Assembly: GCA_905372095.1 (NCBI GenBank)
Contig: CAJPNK010000004.1
Location: 1-64,000, forward strand
DNA length: 64,000 nucleotides
Source of the DNA: Candidatus Saccharimonadota bacterium
GTDB lineage: Bacteria; Patescibacteriota; Saccharimonadia; Saccharimonadales; Saccharimonadaceae
Reading direction: 5' to 3'
Position numbers and translations under genes: made by a program. Position 1 is the first letter of the stretch, and each line of letters opens with the position of its first letter. A model generated the notes under the pieces. It did not search any database and was not told the DNA's origin. It saw only the letters and a program-made list of their open reading frames with translations. Shown here in pieces: positions 32,671-40,959 of this stretch.

Positions 32671-33075
32671 CTAGTTTTTCTTGTTGACCTGTTTCTTAGC
32701 TTTTTTGGAGGTTTTGGCTGGTTTGGCGTTGTTGTCGCTGGTTTTGTCATCGGCAGCTTGCTGAGCTTTGGCGGCAGCGGCGGCGTTAGCCTTTTTTGCT
32801 TTGTTGACGAGAGCTTCGCGGCGGGCCTTCGCGGCGGCTTGGCGGGCCTTGAAGCGGTCAACGCGGCCTTCGGTATCGATAATCTTTTCTTCGCCAGTGA
32901 AGAATGGATGTGATTTACTCGAAATGTGGACTTTGACCAACGGGTAAGTTTGACCGTCTTTCCACTTGATTGTTTCGGTAGATTGCGCTGTTGAGCGAGT
33001 CAAGAACGCGAAGCCTGCTTGTTCGTCGCTAAATACGACCAGGCGATAGTCCTGTGGGTGAATACTGCTTTTCAT
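32671..33075 (-). CDS. rpmE2: Large ribosomal subunit protein bL31, type B, with long basic tail
   Basis: 134 residues. The first about 75 match Cys-less (zinc-independent) bL31: MKSSIHPQDYRLVVFSD, FLTRST, VHISSKSHPFFTG, GRVDRFKAR. The remaining about 55 residues are an Ala/Lys-rich tail (AKKANAAAAAKAQQAADD, ending KKAKKQVNKKN) not seen in standard bL31. The -10 is 9 bases before ATG 33075. The tail is probably disordered and could contact rRNA or the neighbouring subunit. Confidence 0.92.
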   Translation of the reverse strand: MKSSIHPQDYRLVVFSDEQAGFAFLTRSTAQSTETIKWKDGQTYPLVKVHISSKSHPFFTGEEKIIDTEGRVDRFKARQAAAKARREALVNKAKKANAAAAAKAQQAADDKTSDNNAKPAKTSKKAKKQVNKKN

Positions 33076-33084
33076 AACTGTAGT

Positions 33085-33090
33085 ATTCTA
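33085..33090 (-). promoter_or_regulatory. -10 element of rpmE2
   Basis: TAGAAT with upstream TGC on the minus strand, 9 bases before ATG 33075. No Shine-Dalgarno. Confidence 0.55.
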
Positions 33091-33109
33091 GCAAAAAACT
33101 GTATAGTTG

Positions 33110-33568
33110 TCAAAGATGCAGTTTACGATGTCTCTCGTTGCTACGACGTTCCTTTTCGCTGCTGATTTTGTCGTGAAGTTTGCGCAGTGCGCGCTGCGAG
33201 GCCGGCAGCTGGGTAATGGCGCGAATTTCTTCCTCAATGTCAGCTAAATCTTCGTCGCTGAAGTCTTCTAATCCAACGTAGCGCATGCGAGCGCCCTTGG
33301 TGGAGCGGATCAGTTCATCAAGCTTAAGCTGAATAGCACGACTATCACGGTTTTGAGTATTTTGGATCAAGAACACCATCAAAAAAGTGACAATCGTCGT
33401 ACCAGTGTTAATGACTAGCTGCCAGGTATCAGAGAAATTGAAAATTGGTCCGGTGATAAACCAAACAGCTATTGAAGCGGCTGCTAGGATAAACACGCCA
33501 GCCGACCCTGCCAGCGTTGAGGCGCGCGACGAAATCTTGCGAAAGCGTTCTTTCATGATGTTAAGCAT
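33110..33568 (-). CDS. Low-affinity iron permease-family membrane protein
   Basis: 152 residues from ATG 33568 (MLNIMKERF); ATG 33556 is equally possible. The frame extends to 33679, but that part is a hydrophobic tract overlapping the divergent promoter and is not counted. Two membrane helices with the family hallmark SDTWQLVINTGTTIVTFLMVFLIQNTQNRD (cut here: TWQLVINTGT, FLIQNTQNRD), then a charged helical C-terminus. Members are annotated low-affinity iron permease by similarity, but transport by bacterial members is not well shown. Confidence 0.8.
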   Translation of the reverse strand: MLNIMKERFRKISSRASTLAGSAGVFILAAASIAVWFITGPIFNFSDTWQLVINTGTTIVTFLMVFLIQNTQNRDSRAIQLKLDELIRSTKGARMRYVGLEDFSDEDLADIEEEIRAITQLPASQRALRKLHDKISSEKERRSNERHRKLHL

Positions 33569-33600
33569 AACAAAAAAGGTGAATATTAGCAAAAATAGTG

Positions 33601-33606
33601 TATAAT
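33601..33606 (+). promoter_or_regulatory. -10 element of caspase-like gene
   Basis: TATAAT 34 bases before ATG 33641. The leader then holds three tandem ATGACAA units (33634-33654). Confidence 0.55.
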
Positions 33607-33640
33607 TACGATGGATACGTAACAGAAACAAAAATGACAA

Positions 33641-35071
33641 ATGACAAATGACAAAACACCTGAATATTACCCTGCACAAACGCCGCTAGAAATAGAAGCT
33701 GTAAGCACTGAGGACGACGAGTATAGTAGACGTCGCGACTTCTTCAGAAGGTTGTGCGATGATATAGATGAAATGCGCAAAGGCGACCTGGCAGAATTGA
33801 AGGTAAAATATAAAGGATATCTTGATAGAACCATTAGGAATGTCTGCCTAGCTAGAGACGAACGGTCGCGAGAAGAGCGTTCCGCTATAAGTAAAGCTAT
33901 TAAGCTAGTTGAAGAAATTGCCGACGTACCATTAGTCGATTGGCCAGACGATTTGCTTGAGTATCCGGATGTCTGTAGCGAGTATGTAAAATGGATGCTT
34001 GAATCGGGTAATGGTACAGTGTATCGTTGCGCCCAGGCTGCTAGAGAGGAGTTTCATGATAGCGGTGGTCGTATCGTAGATAAGAAAGACATTCATTTTG
34101 GAAATAGCGATTACGAACGGATGATATGGCGGTATGAAATGTGTAATAGAGTACTGCTTGGCGATGACGAATCGGCTAAATCTATCATAGATGAATACGG
34201 TAGATATATAGGACAATATGGGACGATTAATATAGGGGAAGTCTATATGACGGAAGAAGGTCAAACAGAGTATATGGAGTATATAAGAGTTGTGGAGCAT
34301 TTGGGCCGCGATAATGTACTTAAACTGCATGATAAACTTGGGATAGCAATTTTTTCTCGCTGGTCGTTGCAAACGTTAGATAGCATGGTTGATTTGGTGA
34401 ATGGTAAGGGTGAAGAAAAGTCGTGGTCGGTTGTTCTAATTGGCAAATCGGGCGATCATAATGGCGCCTTTAAAAATTTCAGACGTACAGAGTCTTCGGA
34501 TATTATACCCATCGAAGTAGGTTCTGCTAACGATACTCAGGATAGAGTTGCGACGTTGCAGAATATGGGCATTGATACTATCGACCGGTTGACTATCGCT
34601 GGCCATGGCAGTGCTAATGGATTGTTATTAGCCTCTGGTTATACTCTGCCAAGAGATACTAGTGTATTAAGGCAGAACCCTATTACTTTGCTCATCAATA
34701 TGATAAAAGCAGGCGATGATGGTTTGCGAAATATCAATCTGATGTCGTGTTCTGGCGCTCGGCGTTTTGGCGGAGAAGCAAGCCTGGCGGAATGTCTCTC
34801 TTGTTTGGACAAAGGTTTAGCCGTATATGCTCCGCCAGAAGATGCGTATATAAACGTACAAGACGGGGAGGCTAATTTGAGGTCAAAGGTACCTTTGAAC
34901 CGCGCTATAGAGGACTTACTTATTGAAATGAAAATTCCTGGTTATAATAGAATTGCTAGCTGGCTAGAGAAGGTATTTTGGAAGAGAACGAAGAATATCT
35001 TAGTAACTAGCGTGGCGGGTTCGCTAGTGTCAAGGGAAAATGTTAATATGACATTAGGAGGCGAGACATGA
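33641..35071 (+). CDS. Putative caspase-like (clan CD) cysteine peptidase
   Basis: 476 residues. The N-terminal 250 are charged, helical and unrecognised. From about 262 a Rossmann-like run of strands appears: SWSVVLIGKSGDHNGAF, IIPIEVGS, DRLTIAGHGSANGLLL with His322, then NINLMSCSGARRFGG with Cys370. A hydrophobic strand ending in H-G and, 48 residues on, a strand ending in S-C is the His/Cys dyad layout of clan CD peptidases (CHAT, C80, metacaspase). No signal peptide is visible. Start ATG 33641 is the third of three overlapping ATGACAA units; the other two hit stops. Codon use (AGA, ATA, GGA) is more AT-rich than its neighbours. Its stop overlaps the next gene (ATGA). Family assignment is inference. 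Confidence 0.6.
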   Translation: MTNDKTPEYYPAQTPLEIEAVSTEDDEYSRRRDFFRRLCDDIDEMRKGDLAELKVKYKGYLDRTIRNVCLARDERSREERSAISKAIKLVEEIADVPLVDWPDDLLEYPDVCSEYVKWMLESGNGTVYRCAQAAREEFHDSGGRIVDKKDIHFGNSDYERMIWRYEMCNRVLLGDDESAKSIIDEYGRYIGQYGTINIGEVYMTEEGQTEYMEYIRVVEHLGRDNVLKLHDKLGIAIFSRWSLQTLDSMVDLVNGKGEEKSWSVVLIGKSGDHNGAFKNFRRTESSDIIPIEVGSANDTQDRVATLQNMGIDTIDRLTIAGHGSANGLLLASGYTLPRDTSVLRQNPITLLINMIKAGDDGLRNINLMSCSGARRFGGEASLAECLSCLDKGLAVYAPPEDAYINVQDGEANLRSKVPLNRAIEDLLIEMKIPGYNRIASWLEKVFWKRTKNILVTSVAGSLVSRENVNMTLGGET

Positions 35072-35541
35072 CAGAAATGTTTCTTGGCTTATCACCAGAT
35101 ACCGATAAGTGCGACCCAGAATTGATCAAAGAAAGAATAAAAGAGATAAAAGGCTATGTTGCTAGTCTGCAGCCTGGTGAATCATTTTTTGAAAATGAAG
35201 AAACAGGTTTAGCTATAAGAACTAATGTAGAAGAAGGCGATGATGGCGATGGAGTGAATCACCGCATGGTTGGTGTTGTCCGCGAAGAGGATGGCGATAG
35301 GAAAGGGTGGCTGATTGTTGCTAAAGGAGATAGTGTCTCTGTCGTAAGTGAACTAATCGGCAGTAAAGATAACGATAACAAGAGGGAAACCTATTTATTA
35401 TTTTCTTCCGAAGTTGGTTCTAGCCAATTTGCCTATTGTTCTAATTGCGATTCTCTAGAACAATTAGCAGGGTCTCTGGCGCTGGTGTCTGGTACAAATA
35501 GGCCTTCGAGAAATCCTTTTGCTGTTGAAAAAAATAGATAA
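35068..35541 (+). CDS. Unknown partner of the caspase-like protein
   Basis: 157 residues, acidic, soluble-looking, with no recognised domain. It has a beta-rich middle (LAIRTNVEEGDDGDG, KGWLIVAKGDSVSVVSELIG) and two Cys close together (CSNC, about 131-134). Its start overlaps the stop of the caspase-like gene, so the two are translationally coupled. It could be a substrate, an inhibitor or an immunity protein, but nothing in the sequence decides. Confidence 0.6.
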   Translation: MTEMFLGLSPDTDKCDPELIKERIKEIKGYVASLQPGESFFENEETGLAIRTNVEEGDDGDGVNHRMVGVVREEDGDRKGWLIVAKGDSVSVVSELIGSKDNDNKRETYLLFSSEVGSSQFAYCSNCDSLEQLAGSLALVSGTNRPSRNPFAVEKNR

Positions 35542-35580
35542 TGATGATACACTACGTTTGAAATAATTTTAACGACACAG

Positions 35581-35606
35581 CCTGTTGCAGCTCCAAAAGC
35601 AGCGGG
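35581..35606 (+). promoter_or_regulatory. Hairpin in rpsB leader
   Basis: CCTGTTGC (35581-35588) pairs with GCAGCGGG (35599-35606, with two G-U pairs), placed just upstream of the AAAAGGAG of rpsB. It may be an S2-type autoregulatory element, a weak call. Confidence 0.35.
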
Positions 35607-35626
35607 CGAGGAAAAGGAGTAAACTG

Positions 35627-36328
35627 ATGTCTGTAGCAGTAGACATGAAAGCTTTGTTTGAAGCTGGTGTTCATTTTGGACACAAAACTAGCCGCTGGCA
35701 CCCGAAGATGGCGCCGTATATTCACTCAAAACGCCAGGATAGCCATATTATTGATTTAGCGAAGACAGTGGAGGCGCTAGACAAAGCCTTACCGTTTATT
35801 ACCAAGACGGTCGCGAGCGGCAAAAAAGTTTTGTTTGTTGGTACCAAAAAGCAGGCCAAAGATATCGTCAAAGCGGCTGCCGAGTCGGCTGGCCAGCCGT
35901 TTGTGGTGAATCGCTGGATTGGCGGTATGCTAACCAATGTCACTACTACTAATGCGCAGATCAAGAAGCTGCGCGACCTCGAGCGCCGCATGGACAACGG
36001 CGATCTCGAGAAGCGCTACAATAAGTTAGAGGTTCAGCGCTACCAAGAAGAAATCGATAGTTTGAACTTCAAATATGGCGGTATCAAAGAATTGAATGGT
36101 AAGCCTGGCGCTTTAATCGTGCTCGATATGCTGGTTGATAAAAATGCAATCGCTGAAGCAGAAAATCTCGGAATCCCAGTGGTGGCAATCGCTGATACTA
36201 ATGCCGACCCGAGCAAAGTTGAATATCCAATCCCAGGCAACGACGACGCGATTAAAGGGTTGCAATTGCTGCTAGACTACTTTGTAGCAGCGGTGAACGA
36301 AGGCAAGACTAAAAAAGAGGAGAAATAG
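35627..36328 (+). CDS. rpsB: Small ribosomal subunit protein uS2
   Basis: 233 residues from ATG 35627. The frame is open to 35585, but AAAAGGAG lies directly before 35627. uS2 pattern: LFEAGVHFGHKTSRWHPKM, VLFVGTKKQA, FVVNRWIGGMLTN, VPVVAIADTNADP (written here VVAIADTNADP), and NDDAIKGLQLLLDYF. Bridges the head and body of the 30S subunit. It is followed after 1 base by tsf, the usual rpsB-tsf operon. Confidence 0.97.
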   Translation: MSVAVDMKALFEAGVHFGHKTSRWHPKMAPYIHSKRQDSHIIDLAKTVEALDKALPFITKTVASGKKVLFVGTKKQAKDIVKAAAESAGQPFVVNRWIGGMLTNVTTTNAQIKKLRDLERRMDNGDLEKRYNKLEVQRYQEEIDSLNFKYGGIKELNGKPGALIVLDMLVDKNAIAEAENLGIPVVAIADTNADPSKVEYPIPGNDDAIKGLQLLLDYFVAAVNEGKTKKEEK

Positions 36329-36329
36329 G

Positions 36330-36923
36330 ATGGGCGTATCAATTGAAGACATTAAAAAGCTGAAAGAATTAAGCGGTATTGGTCTGACCGATGCCAAAAA
36401 AGCGCTAGTTGAAGCCGAGGGCGACTTCGATAAAGCTCTCGAGGCACTGCGTAAGAAAGGTCTGACCAAGGCCGAGAAAAAAGGCGACCGCGAGACGCGC
36501 GAAGGTTTGATTGAGAGCTACGTGCACTCGGGCCGTATCGGCGTGGTTGTCGAGGTCAACTGCGAAACTGATTTCGTGGCGCGCTTGCCAGAATTTAAGG
36601 AGTTTGCGCACCAAATTGCTATGCAGATCGCAGCGATGGCACCAAAGTACGCAACGGTCGAGGATATTCCGAGCGACGTTTACGAAGCGAAAAAGCAGGA
36701 GTTTTTGGCAAGCGACAGTTTGCAAGATAAGCCAGAGAATATGCGCGAGCAAATTGTCGAAGGACAACTCAACAAGTATTTTGCCGAACAAGTCCTATCC
36801 GAGCAAGCCTTCGTACTTGACGATAGCAAAACTGTTGGCGAGCTGATCAAAGAGCAAGTAGCACTGCGCGGCGAGAATGTGCGTGTTAGCCAATTCAAGC
36901 GTATCGAGCTTGGCGGCGAATAA
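36330..36923 (+). CDS. tsf: Elongation factor Ts
   Basis: 197 residues, a short EF-Ts. The N-terminal UBA-like domain has IKKLKELSGIGLTDAKKALVEAEGD, then VEVNCETDFVAR, the core contact to EF-Tu. The second core subdomain is shorter than in E. coli (about 283 residues there). AGAGGAG precedes ATG 36330. A terminator follows. Confidence 0.96.
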   Translation: MGVSIEDIKKLKELSGIGLTDAKKALVEAEGDFDKALEALRKKGLTKAEKKGDRETREGLIESYVHSGRIGVVVEVNCETDFVARLPEFKEFAHQIAMQIAAMAPKYATVEDIPSDVYEAKKQEFLASDSLQDKPENMREQIVEGQLNKYFAEQVLSEQAFVLDDSKTVGELIKEQVALRGENVRVSQFKRIELGGE

Positions 36924-36945
36924 GCCTACGTCTTATACAACCAAT

Positions 36946-36974
36946 ATAACCGCTGAAATATGGCGGTTATTTTG
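36946..36974 (+). terminator. Rho-independent terminator after tsf
   Basis: ATAACCGC (36946-36953) pairs with GCGGTTAT (36963-36970), with a 9-base loop followed by TTTTGG. The -10 of the next gene starts 2 bases later. Confidence 0.75.
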
Positions 36975-36975
36975 G

Positions 36976-36981
36976 TATGAT
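36976..36981 (+). promoter_or_regulatory. -10 element before 37013 gene
   Basis: TATGAT with upstream TGG, 6 bases before an ATG at 36988 that opens a 12-codon frame, and 31 bases before ATG 37013. Confidence 0.45.
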
Positions 36982-37012
36982 AAAAGCATGAGCAATCAAC
37001 GGCGGAATGTAG

Positions 37013-37723
37013 ATGCGGAATTTTGAATCTGGTAGTTTTGACTTTTATAGCAACCGCGAAAAACCAAGCGGCGGCGAGCGCGAGCGTGCGAGCGAGCTGG
37101 ATGATATTGACTTGCGGCCAGAAAGCGAAGTTTTTCAAGACCACGAGCGGATTGATAGCAAGGATCTTGACGATCAGCTGATTGCTTTGCGAGACCAGCT
37201 AAGCGAAGATACAGGCGGGATTATTCATATTGATATCCCAGCTTATAGATATGATTTTGCCGACAATCCTTTCGTTGGCATGGGGCCGAATCGCACCAAG
37301 ACTTACGAGATTTCGCGCTATGTGGATATAGTGTTTTTGCATCGTTTCATGTACCAAGAGATTATTGTTTGCGGGCTGCAATCGCGCAAATTTACCAACG
37401 AGATAGGGCGGGCGGCGTTTATTAAACGGATTCGCGAGACCGGCGGCTTGCCGCTAAACCAAGATGGCAGCGAGCCAGAAGTTTTGGGGCGAGCATTCGT
37501 GCCGTATATGCCATACCATACGACTGATGCGTTTTTTCGCTTGTATCATACAGTGATGCCGCGGGTAGCCGAACGGCCGCACTATCCGCTAGATGTGTGG
37601 CTGATTTTCGATGAGAATGCCTATCAAGAAGTCGATGGCTCGCCGGATTTTCGCCAAGCGTATCGCTTGCGCCGGGGATTTGACCGGCGGGCTAGTTTGC
37701 TAGGAGTAGCGCAGATAAATTAG
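37013..37723 (+). CDS. Unknown soluble protein
   Basis: 236 residues, charged N-terminus (GGERERASELDD), then a mixed alpha/beta body with many aromatic and Pro residues (IDIPAYRYDFADNPFVGMG, FVPYMPYHTTDAFFRLYHT). No membrane helix. No Shine-Dalgarno is near ATG 37013. A leaderless-type ATG at 36988 lies in another frame and ends at a TGA that overlaps the start of this gene, so initiation here is unclear. I do not recognise the family. Confidence 0.65.
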   Translation: MRNFESGSFDFYSNREKPSGGERERASELDDIDLRPESEVFQDHERIDSKDLDDQLIALRDQLSEDTGGIIHIDIPAYRYDFADNPFVGMGPNRTKTYEISRYVDIVFLHRFMYQEIIVCGLQSRKFTNEIGRAAFIKRIRETGGLPLNQDGSEPEVLGRAFVPYMPYHTTDAFFRLYHTVMPRVAERPHYPLDVWLIFDENAYQEVDGSPDFRQAYRLRRGFDRRASLLGVAQIN

Positions 37724-37733
37724 CGTTTGATGT

Positions 37734-37739
37734 TACAAT
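37734..37739 (+). promoter_or_regulatory. -10 element of frr
   Basis: TACAAT, 17 bases before ATG 37757, with AAAGGAG between. Confidence 0.5.
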
Positions 37740-37756
37740 AGAGTAAAGGAGAGTAT

Positions 37757-38311
37757 ATGTTTAGTACAGATGAATATGAAGCAAAAATGACAGGCGCATT
37801 TGAGCACTTTGGCGAGGAGCTGCGCAAGATTCGCACTGGCCGGGCGCATCCAGGTATGCTAGCGGGCGTGATGGTTGAAGCTTACGGTGCTAATATGCCG
37901 CTCAATCAAGTGGCTAATGTGACGGCTCCCGAGGCGCAAATGTTGCTGGTGACACCCTTTGATCCGAGTAATTTGCAAAATATCGCGGCGGCGATTCGCA
38001 ATGATCAGGGCCTTGGTTTTAATCCGAGCGATGACGGCCGGGTGGTGCGCGTACCAGTGCCAGCCTTGACTGAGGAGCGCCGCAAGCAGCTGGTTCGCCA
38101 AGCTTCAGAAAAGCTAGAAGAAGCGCGAATCGCTTTGCGTAATATTCGCCAAGACGGTATCAAGGATGCCAAAAAAATGAAGGAAGCTAAAGAACTGAGC
38201 GAGGACGATCTCAAAATGATCGAAAAAGAATTTGATCGCTTGATGAATGAATTCCAAGACAAGCTAGAGGCCGCTTTCAAGGACAAAGAAAAGGATATTC
38301 TAACCATCTAA
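37757..38311 (+). CDS. frr: Ribosome recycling factor
   Basis: 184 residues. tRNA-mimic protein that splits post-termination ribosomes with EF-G. It has the motif LRKIRTGRAHPGML (about 22-35), the inter-domain region NVTAPEAQMLLVTPFDPS, then VRVPVPALTEERRKQLVRQA in the long helical domain. Full length. Its stop shares one base with the uppS start. Confidence 0.97.
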   Translation: MFSTDEYEAKMTGAFEHFGEELRKIRTGRAHPGMLAGVMVEAYGANMPLNQVANVTAPEAQMLLVTPFDPSNLQNIAAAIRNDQGLGFNPSDDGRVVRVPVPALTEERRKQLVRQASEKLEEARIALRNIRQDGIKDAKKMKEAKELSEDDLKMIEKEFDRLMNEFQDKLEAAFKDKEKDILTI

Positions 38312-39003
38312 TGAGCGAGAAAGTATTGCCAGTACACGTCGGCTTCATTGTCGACGGCAATCGCCGCTGGGCAAAAGCTCAGGGTCTATCAGCGCAAGAA
38401 GGGCATAGCGCTGGTTATGAAAAGTTGCGCGAAATTATCATCGACACTATCGATCGCGGCGTGCCGTATGTTAGCGCGTATATTTTTAGTACCGAGAACT
38501 GGCATCGTAGCGGCCCGGAGATTAAGCATCTGATGAACTTGGTGGTGCAAATGTTGACGCGCGATTTACATATTTTCGTTGAACACGGTATACGGCTAAG
38601 GGTGGCAGGGACGCGTGTGCGTCTCAGCCGCCGAGTCAAAAAAGCGATTGACGAGGCCGAAGCGGCCACCAAAGATTTGACGCACGGCACGGCAATTTTG
38701 TCATTTAATTATGGCGGGCACCAGGAAATTATAGATGCAGTCAACACCTTGCGCAAAACGCTTTCAACACATAAAAAAGTAACAGCGCAAATCTTTGAGC
38801 AATTTTTGTATACGCCAGATGTGCCGCCATGCGACTTAATAGTGCGCACCAGCGGCGAACAGCGGCTAAGCAATTTTATGCTGTGGCGCAGTGCTTATAG
38901 CGAGCTAATTTTTGTTAAAAAATCGTGGCCAGATATGACAAAACGCGACATAACCGCTATACTAAATGAGTACGCGAAACGTTCGCGGCGGTTTGGAGGG
39001 TGA
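38311..39003 (+). CDS. uppS: Isoprenyl transferase (undecaprenyl diphosphate synthase)
   Basis: 230 residues. Cis-prenyltransferase making the C55 lipid carrier. The catalytic Asp is in VDGNRRWAK (about 14-22), FSTENWHR (about 59-66) is present, and the C-terminal RTSGEQRLSNFMLW (about 181-194) binds diphosphate and Mg. Usually cdsA follows uppS in this cluster; here rseP comes directly, one base after. Confidence 0.95.
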   Translation: MSEKVLPVHVGFIVDGNRRWAKAQGLSAQEGHSAGYEKLREIIIDTIDRGVPYVSAYIFSTENWHRSGPEIKHLMNLVVQMLTRDLHIFVEHGIRLRVAGTRVRLSRRVKKAIDEAEAATKDLTHGTAILSFNYGGHQEIIDAVNTLRKTLSTHKKVTAQIFEQFLYTPDVPPCDLIVRTSGEQRLSNFMLWRSAYSELIFVKKSWPDMTKRDITAILNEYAKRSRRFGG

Positions 39004-39004
39004 A

Positions 39005-40168
39005 ATGAGTTTATTTTTTGGTATCATTGTCGGTATAATTGTGTTGACTATTTTGGTGGTGACGCACGAGTTAGGCCATGCTTTGGTGGCGCGGCGTTAC
39101 GGCGTGCGTGTTGAGGAGTTTGGTATTGGCTTCCCGCCGGTAGCTTATAAGAAGAAGGTCAAGAAAAGCTTTTTGGGCAAAAATGTCGATTACAGTATTA
39201 ACTGGCTGCCGCTAGGCGGTTTCGTTAAGTTACAAGGCGAGCACGACGATGATAAGCAGCCTGGCGACTACGGCGCAGCGACATTTTGGCAAAAAACACA
39301 GATCTTGCTGGCTGGCGTAGCAGTGAACTGGCTGAGTGCGGTGTTGATATTTACGATTTTGGCGTGGTGGGGTATGCCGCCGCTTGTCGCTAATCAATTC
39401 ACCGTGGCTAGCGACACGACAACTTCAGGTAAAGAAGTCAAGATAGCCGGTGTCGAGAACGACTTGCCAGCGCAAAAAAGCGGATTAAAAACTGGCGACG
39501 ATATTCTGTCGGTTGATGGCGATAAGATTAAAACTCCAGATGAGCTGACCAAGAGATTAGCTCGCGACAAAGGCAAAACAGTCAAGATTCGCTACTCGCG
39601 AAACGGCCAGGAGGGGGTTCTGTCTGTAGTGCTGCGGTCTAGCAATGATGACAAGCGCGGTTATCTGGGCGCCAGTTTATCTCAAGAGGTCTTGATGCAT
39701 TCGACTTGGTCGGCGCCAATTGTCGGCGTAGGACTGACTACTCAATTGACCGGGATAACTATTCAAGGGCTTGGGCAAGTTGTCTATGACGGTTTGACGG
39801 GACTGGCTATGAAAATCGTGCCGAACGACCAGGCGCAGCAGCAGGCTAATCAAAAATTAGCAACAGTTGGCAATAGTGTCGGCGGACCAGTGACGATATT
39901 TGGCATGTTGTTTCCGGCGGCTGGCGAGGCTGGCGGCCGCTATGTCTTGATGATTGCTGGGTTAATCGCTTTGTCGCTGGCAGTGATGAATATATTACCG
40001 ATTCCAGCGCTTGATGGCGGGCGGTGGTTTGTGACGGCTTTGTTCCGCTTAATAAAGAAACCGCTCCGCAAAGATACCGAGGAGAAAATTCACGGTACCG
40101 GATTCTTGATTTTGATAACACTGATAATACTAGTAACGATTTCTGACGTCGGGAAACTATTCAAATGA
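39005..40168 (+). CDS. rseP: Site-2 protease RseP (M50 metalloprotease)
   Basis: 387 residues from ATG 39005, chosen because GGAGGGTGAA is just upstream. The in-frame ATG at 38966 lies inside uppS. The first membrane helix carries HELGH (His21, Glu22, His25), one PDZ domain (about 140-215) follows, and the C-terminal LDGGRW supplies the third metal ligand. It cleaves membrane-spanning segments of anti-sigma factors or spent signal peptides. No anti-sigma gene is nearby. It overlaps the next gene by 4 bases. Confidence 0.95.
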   Translation: MSLFFGIIVGIIVLTILVVTHELGHALVARRYGVRVEEFGIGFPPVAYKKKVKKSFLGKNVDYSINWLPLGGFVKLQGEHDDDKQPGDYGAATFWQKTQILLAGVAVNWLSAVLIFTILAWWGMPPLVANQFTVASDTTTSGKEVKIAGVENDLPAQKSGLKTGDDILSVDGDKIKTPDELTKRLARDKGKTVKIRYSRNGQEGVLSVVLRSSNDDKRGYLGASLSQEVLMHSTWSAPIVGVGLTTQLTGITIQGLGQVVYDGLTGLAMKIVPNDQAQQQANQKLATVGNSVGGPVTIFGMLFPAAGEAGGRYVLMIAGLIALSLAVMNILPIPALDGGRWFVTALFRLIKKPLRKDTEEKIHGTGFLILITLIILVTISDVGKLFK

Positions 40169-40920
40169 AACGCTGGCGGGTGGGTAATTTAAAAAAGCTT
40201 CGTTTTTCCCGGCGGCAGGTACTGTCATGGATTGGCTGGACGCTGCTGGTGGCAGTATCGATGGTAGCGGCTGCTTATGTGGTAGCTGGCGTTGGGCGAT
40301 TGCTATTGCGGACGGGTTGGTTGGCGCAAGCTAATGTATCAGTGGTTAATCTAATTTTGCAATGTTTTGTTCATGTCTTGACAATTGCCGCCGTTTGCAC
40401 GGTAGCTTGGCGTATCAAAAAAGCAATATCAGCCAAACAGGCTGGCGTGCAGCGGTTGATTGAGTGGCGCGATATCGGTATGGCAATCGTTGGCGCGGTG
40501 GCTTACATCGCTTTGACAGTGAGCTTATCATTTGTTGCGCAAGCCATTATACCAGGGTTTAACCCAAACCAAGCTCAGGATGTTGGGGTGTCAGACAGGC
40601 TGTTTTCGTTAGATCTAGCGATAGCTTTTGTGGTGCTGGTGATAGTGGTGCCATTATGCGAGGAGGTGATTTTTCGCGGTATACTGTATGGCAAGCTGCG
40701 TTCGGCGAAGCTGCCAGCAGCAGCTGGCGTGTTTTTTGTCAGTTTGCTTTTTGGGGTAGCGCACGGGCAATGGAACGTTGGTATTGATACGTTTGCGCTG
40801 AGTTTGGTGCTTTGTACGTTGCGCGAATATACTGGATCGATTTGGTCTGGCTTTTTGCTGCACGCAATCAAGAATAGCGTGGCTTTTTATGCGGTTTATG
40901 TTGCGGCGGCGTTTTGGTAA
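40165..40920 (+). CDS. CPBP-family intramembrane metalloprotease
   Basis: 251 residues with about seven membrane helices. Motif 1 EEVIFRG (EExxxR, about 169-175), motif 2 FGVAHGQWN (FxxxH, about 194-202), and a later HAIKN (about 233-237) with the third His. CPBP/Abi proteases include CAAX-type and bacteriocin-immunity proteins. It is coupled to rseP through ATGA overlap, so two intramembrane proteases are co-expressed. Substrate unknown. Confidence 0.9.
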   Translation: MKRWRVGNLKKLRFSRRQVLSWIGWTLLVAVSMVAAAYVVAGVGRLLLRTGWLAQANVSVVNLILQCFVHVLTIAAVCTVAWRIKKAISAKQAGVQRLIEWRDIGMAIVGAVAYIALTVSLSFVAQAIIPGFNPNQAQDVGVSDRLFSLDLAIAFVVLVIVVPLCEEVIFRGILYGKLRSAKLPAAAGVFFVSLLFGVAHGQWNVGIDTFALSLVLCTLREYTGSIWSGFLLHAIKNSVAFYAVYVAAAFW

Positions 40921-40944
40921 TTTGTTGATATGCGTGATTCACGG

Positions 40945-40950
40945 TAAAAT
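40945..40950 (+). promoter_or_regulatory. -10 element of proS
   Basis: TAAAAT, 9 bases before ATG 40960. A GAGG stretch lies between. Confidence 0.45.
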
Positions 40951-40959
40951 GAGGATATT

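Noticed and set aside
33569..33679. Extra N-terminal hydrophobic segment of the iron permease-like gene
   Set aside because: It overlaps the divergent promoter region, has no ribosome site, and the family start matches MKERF.
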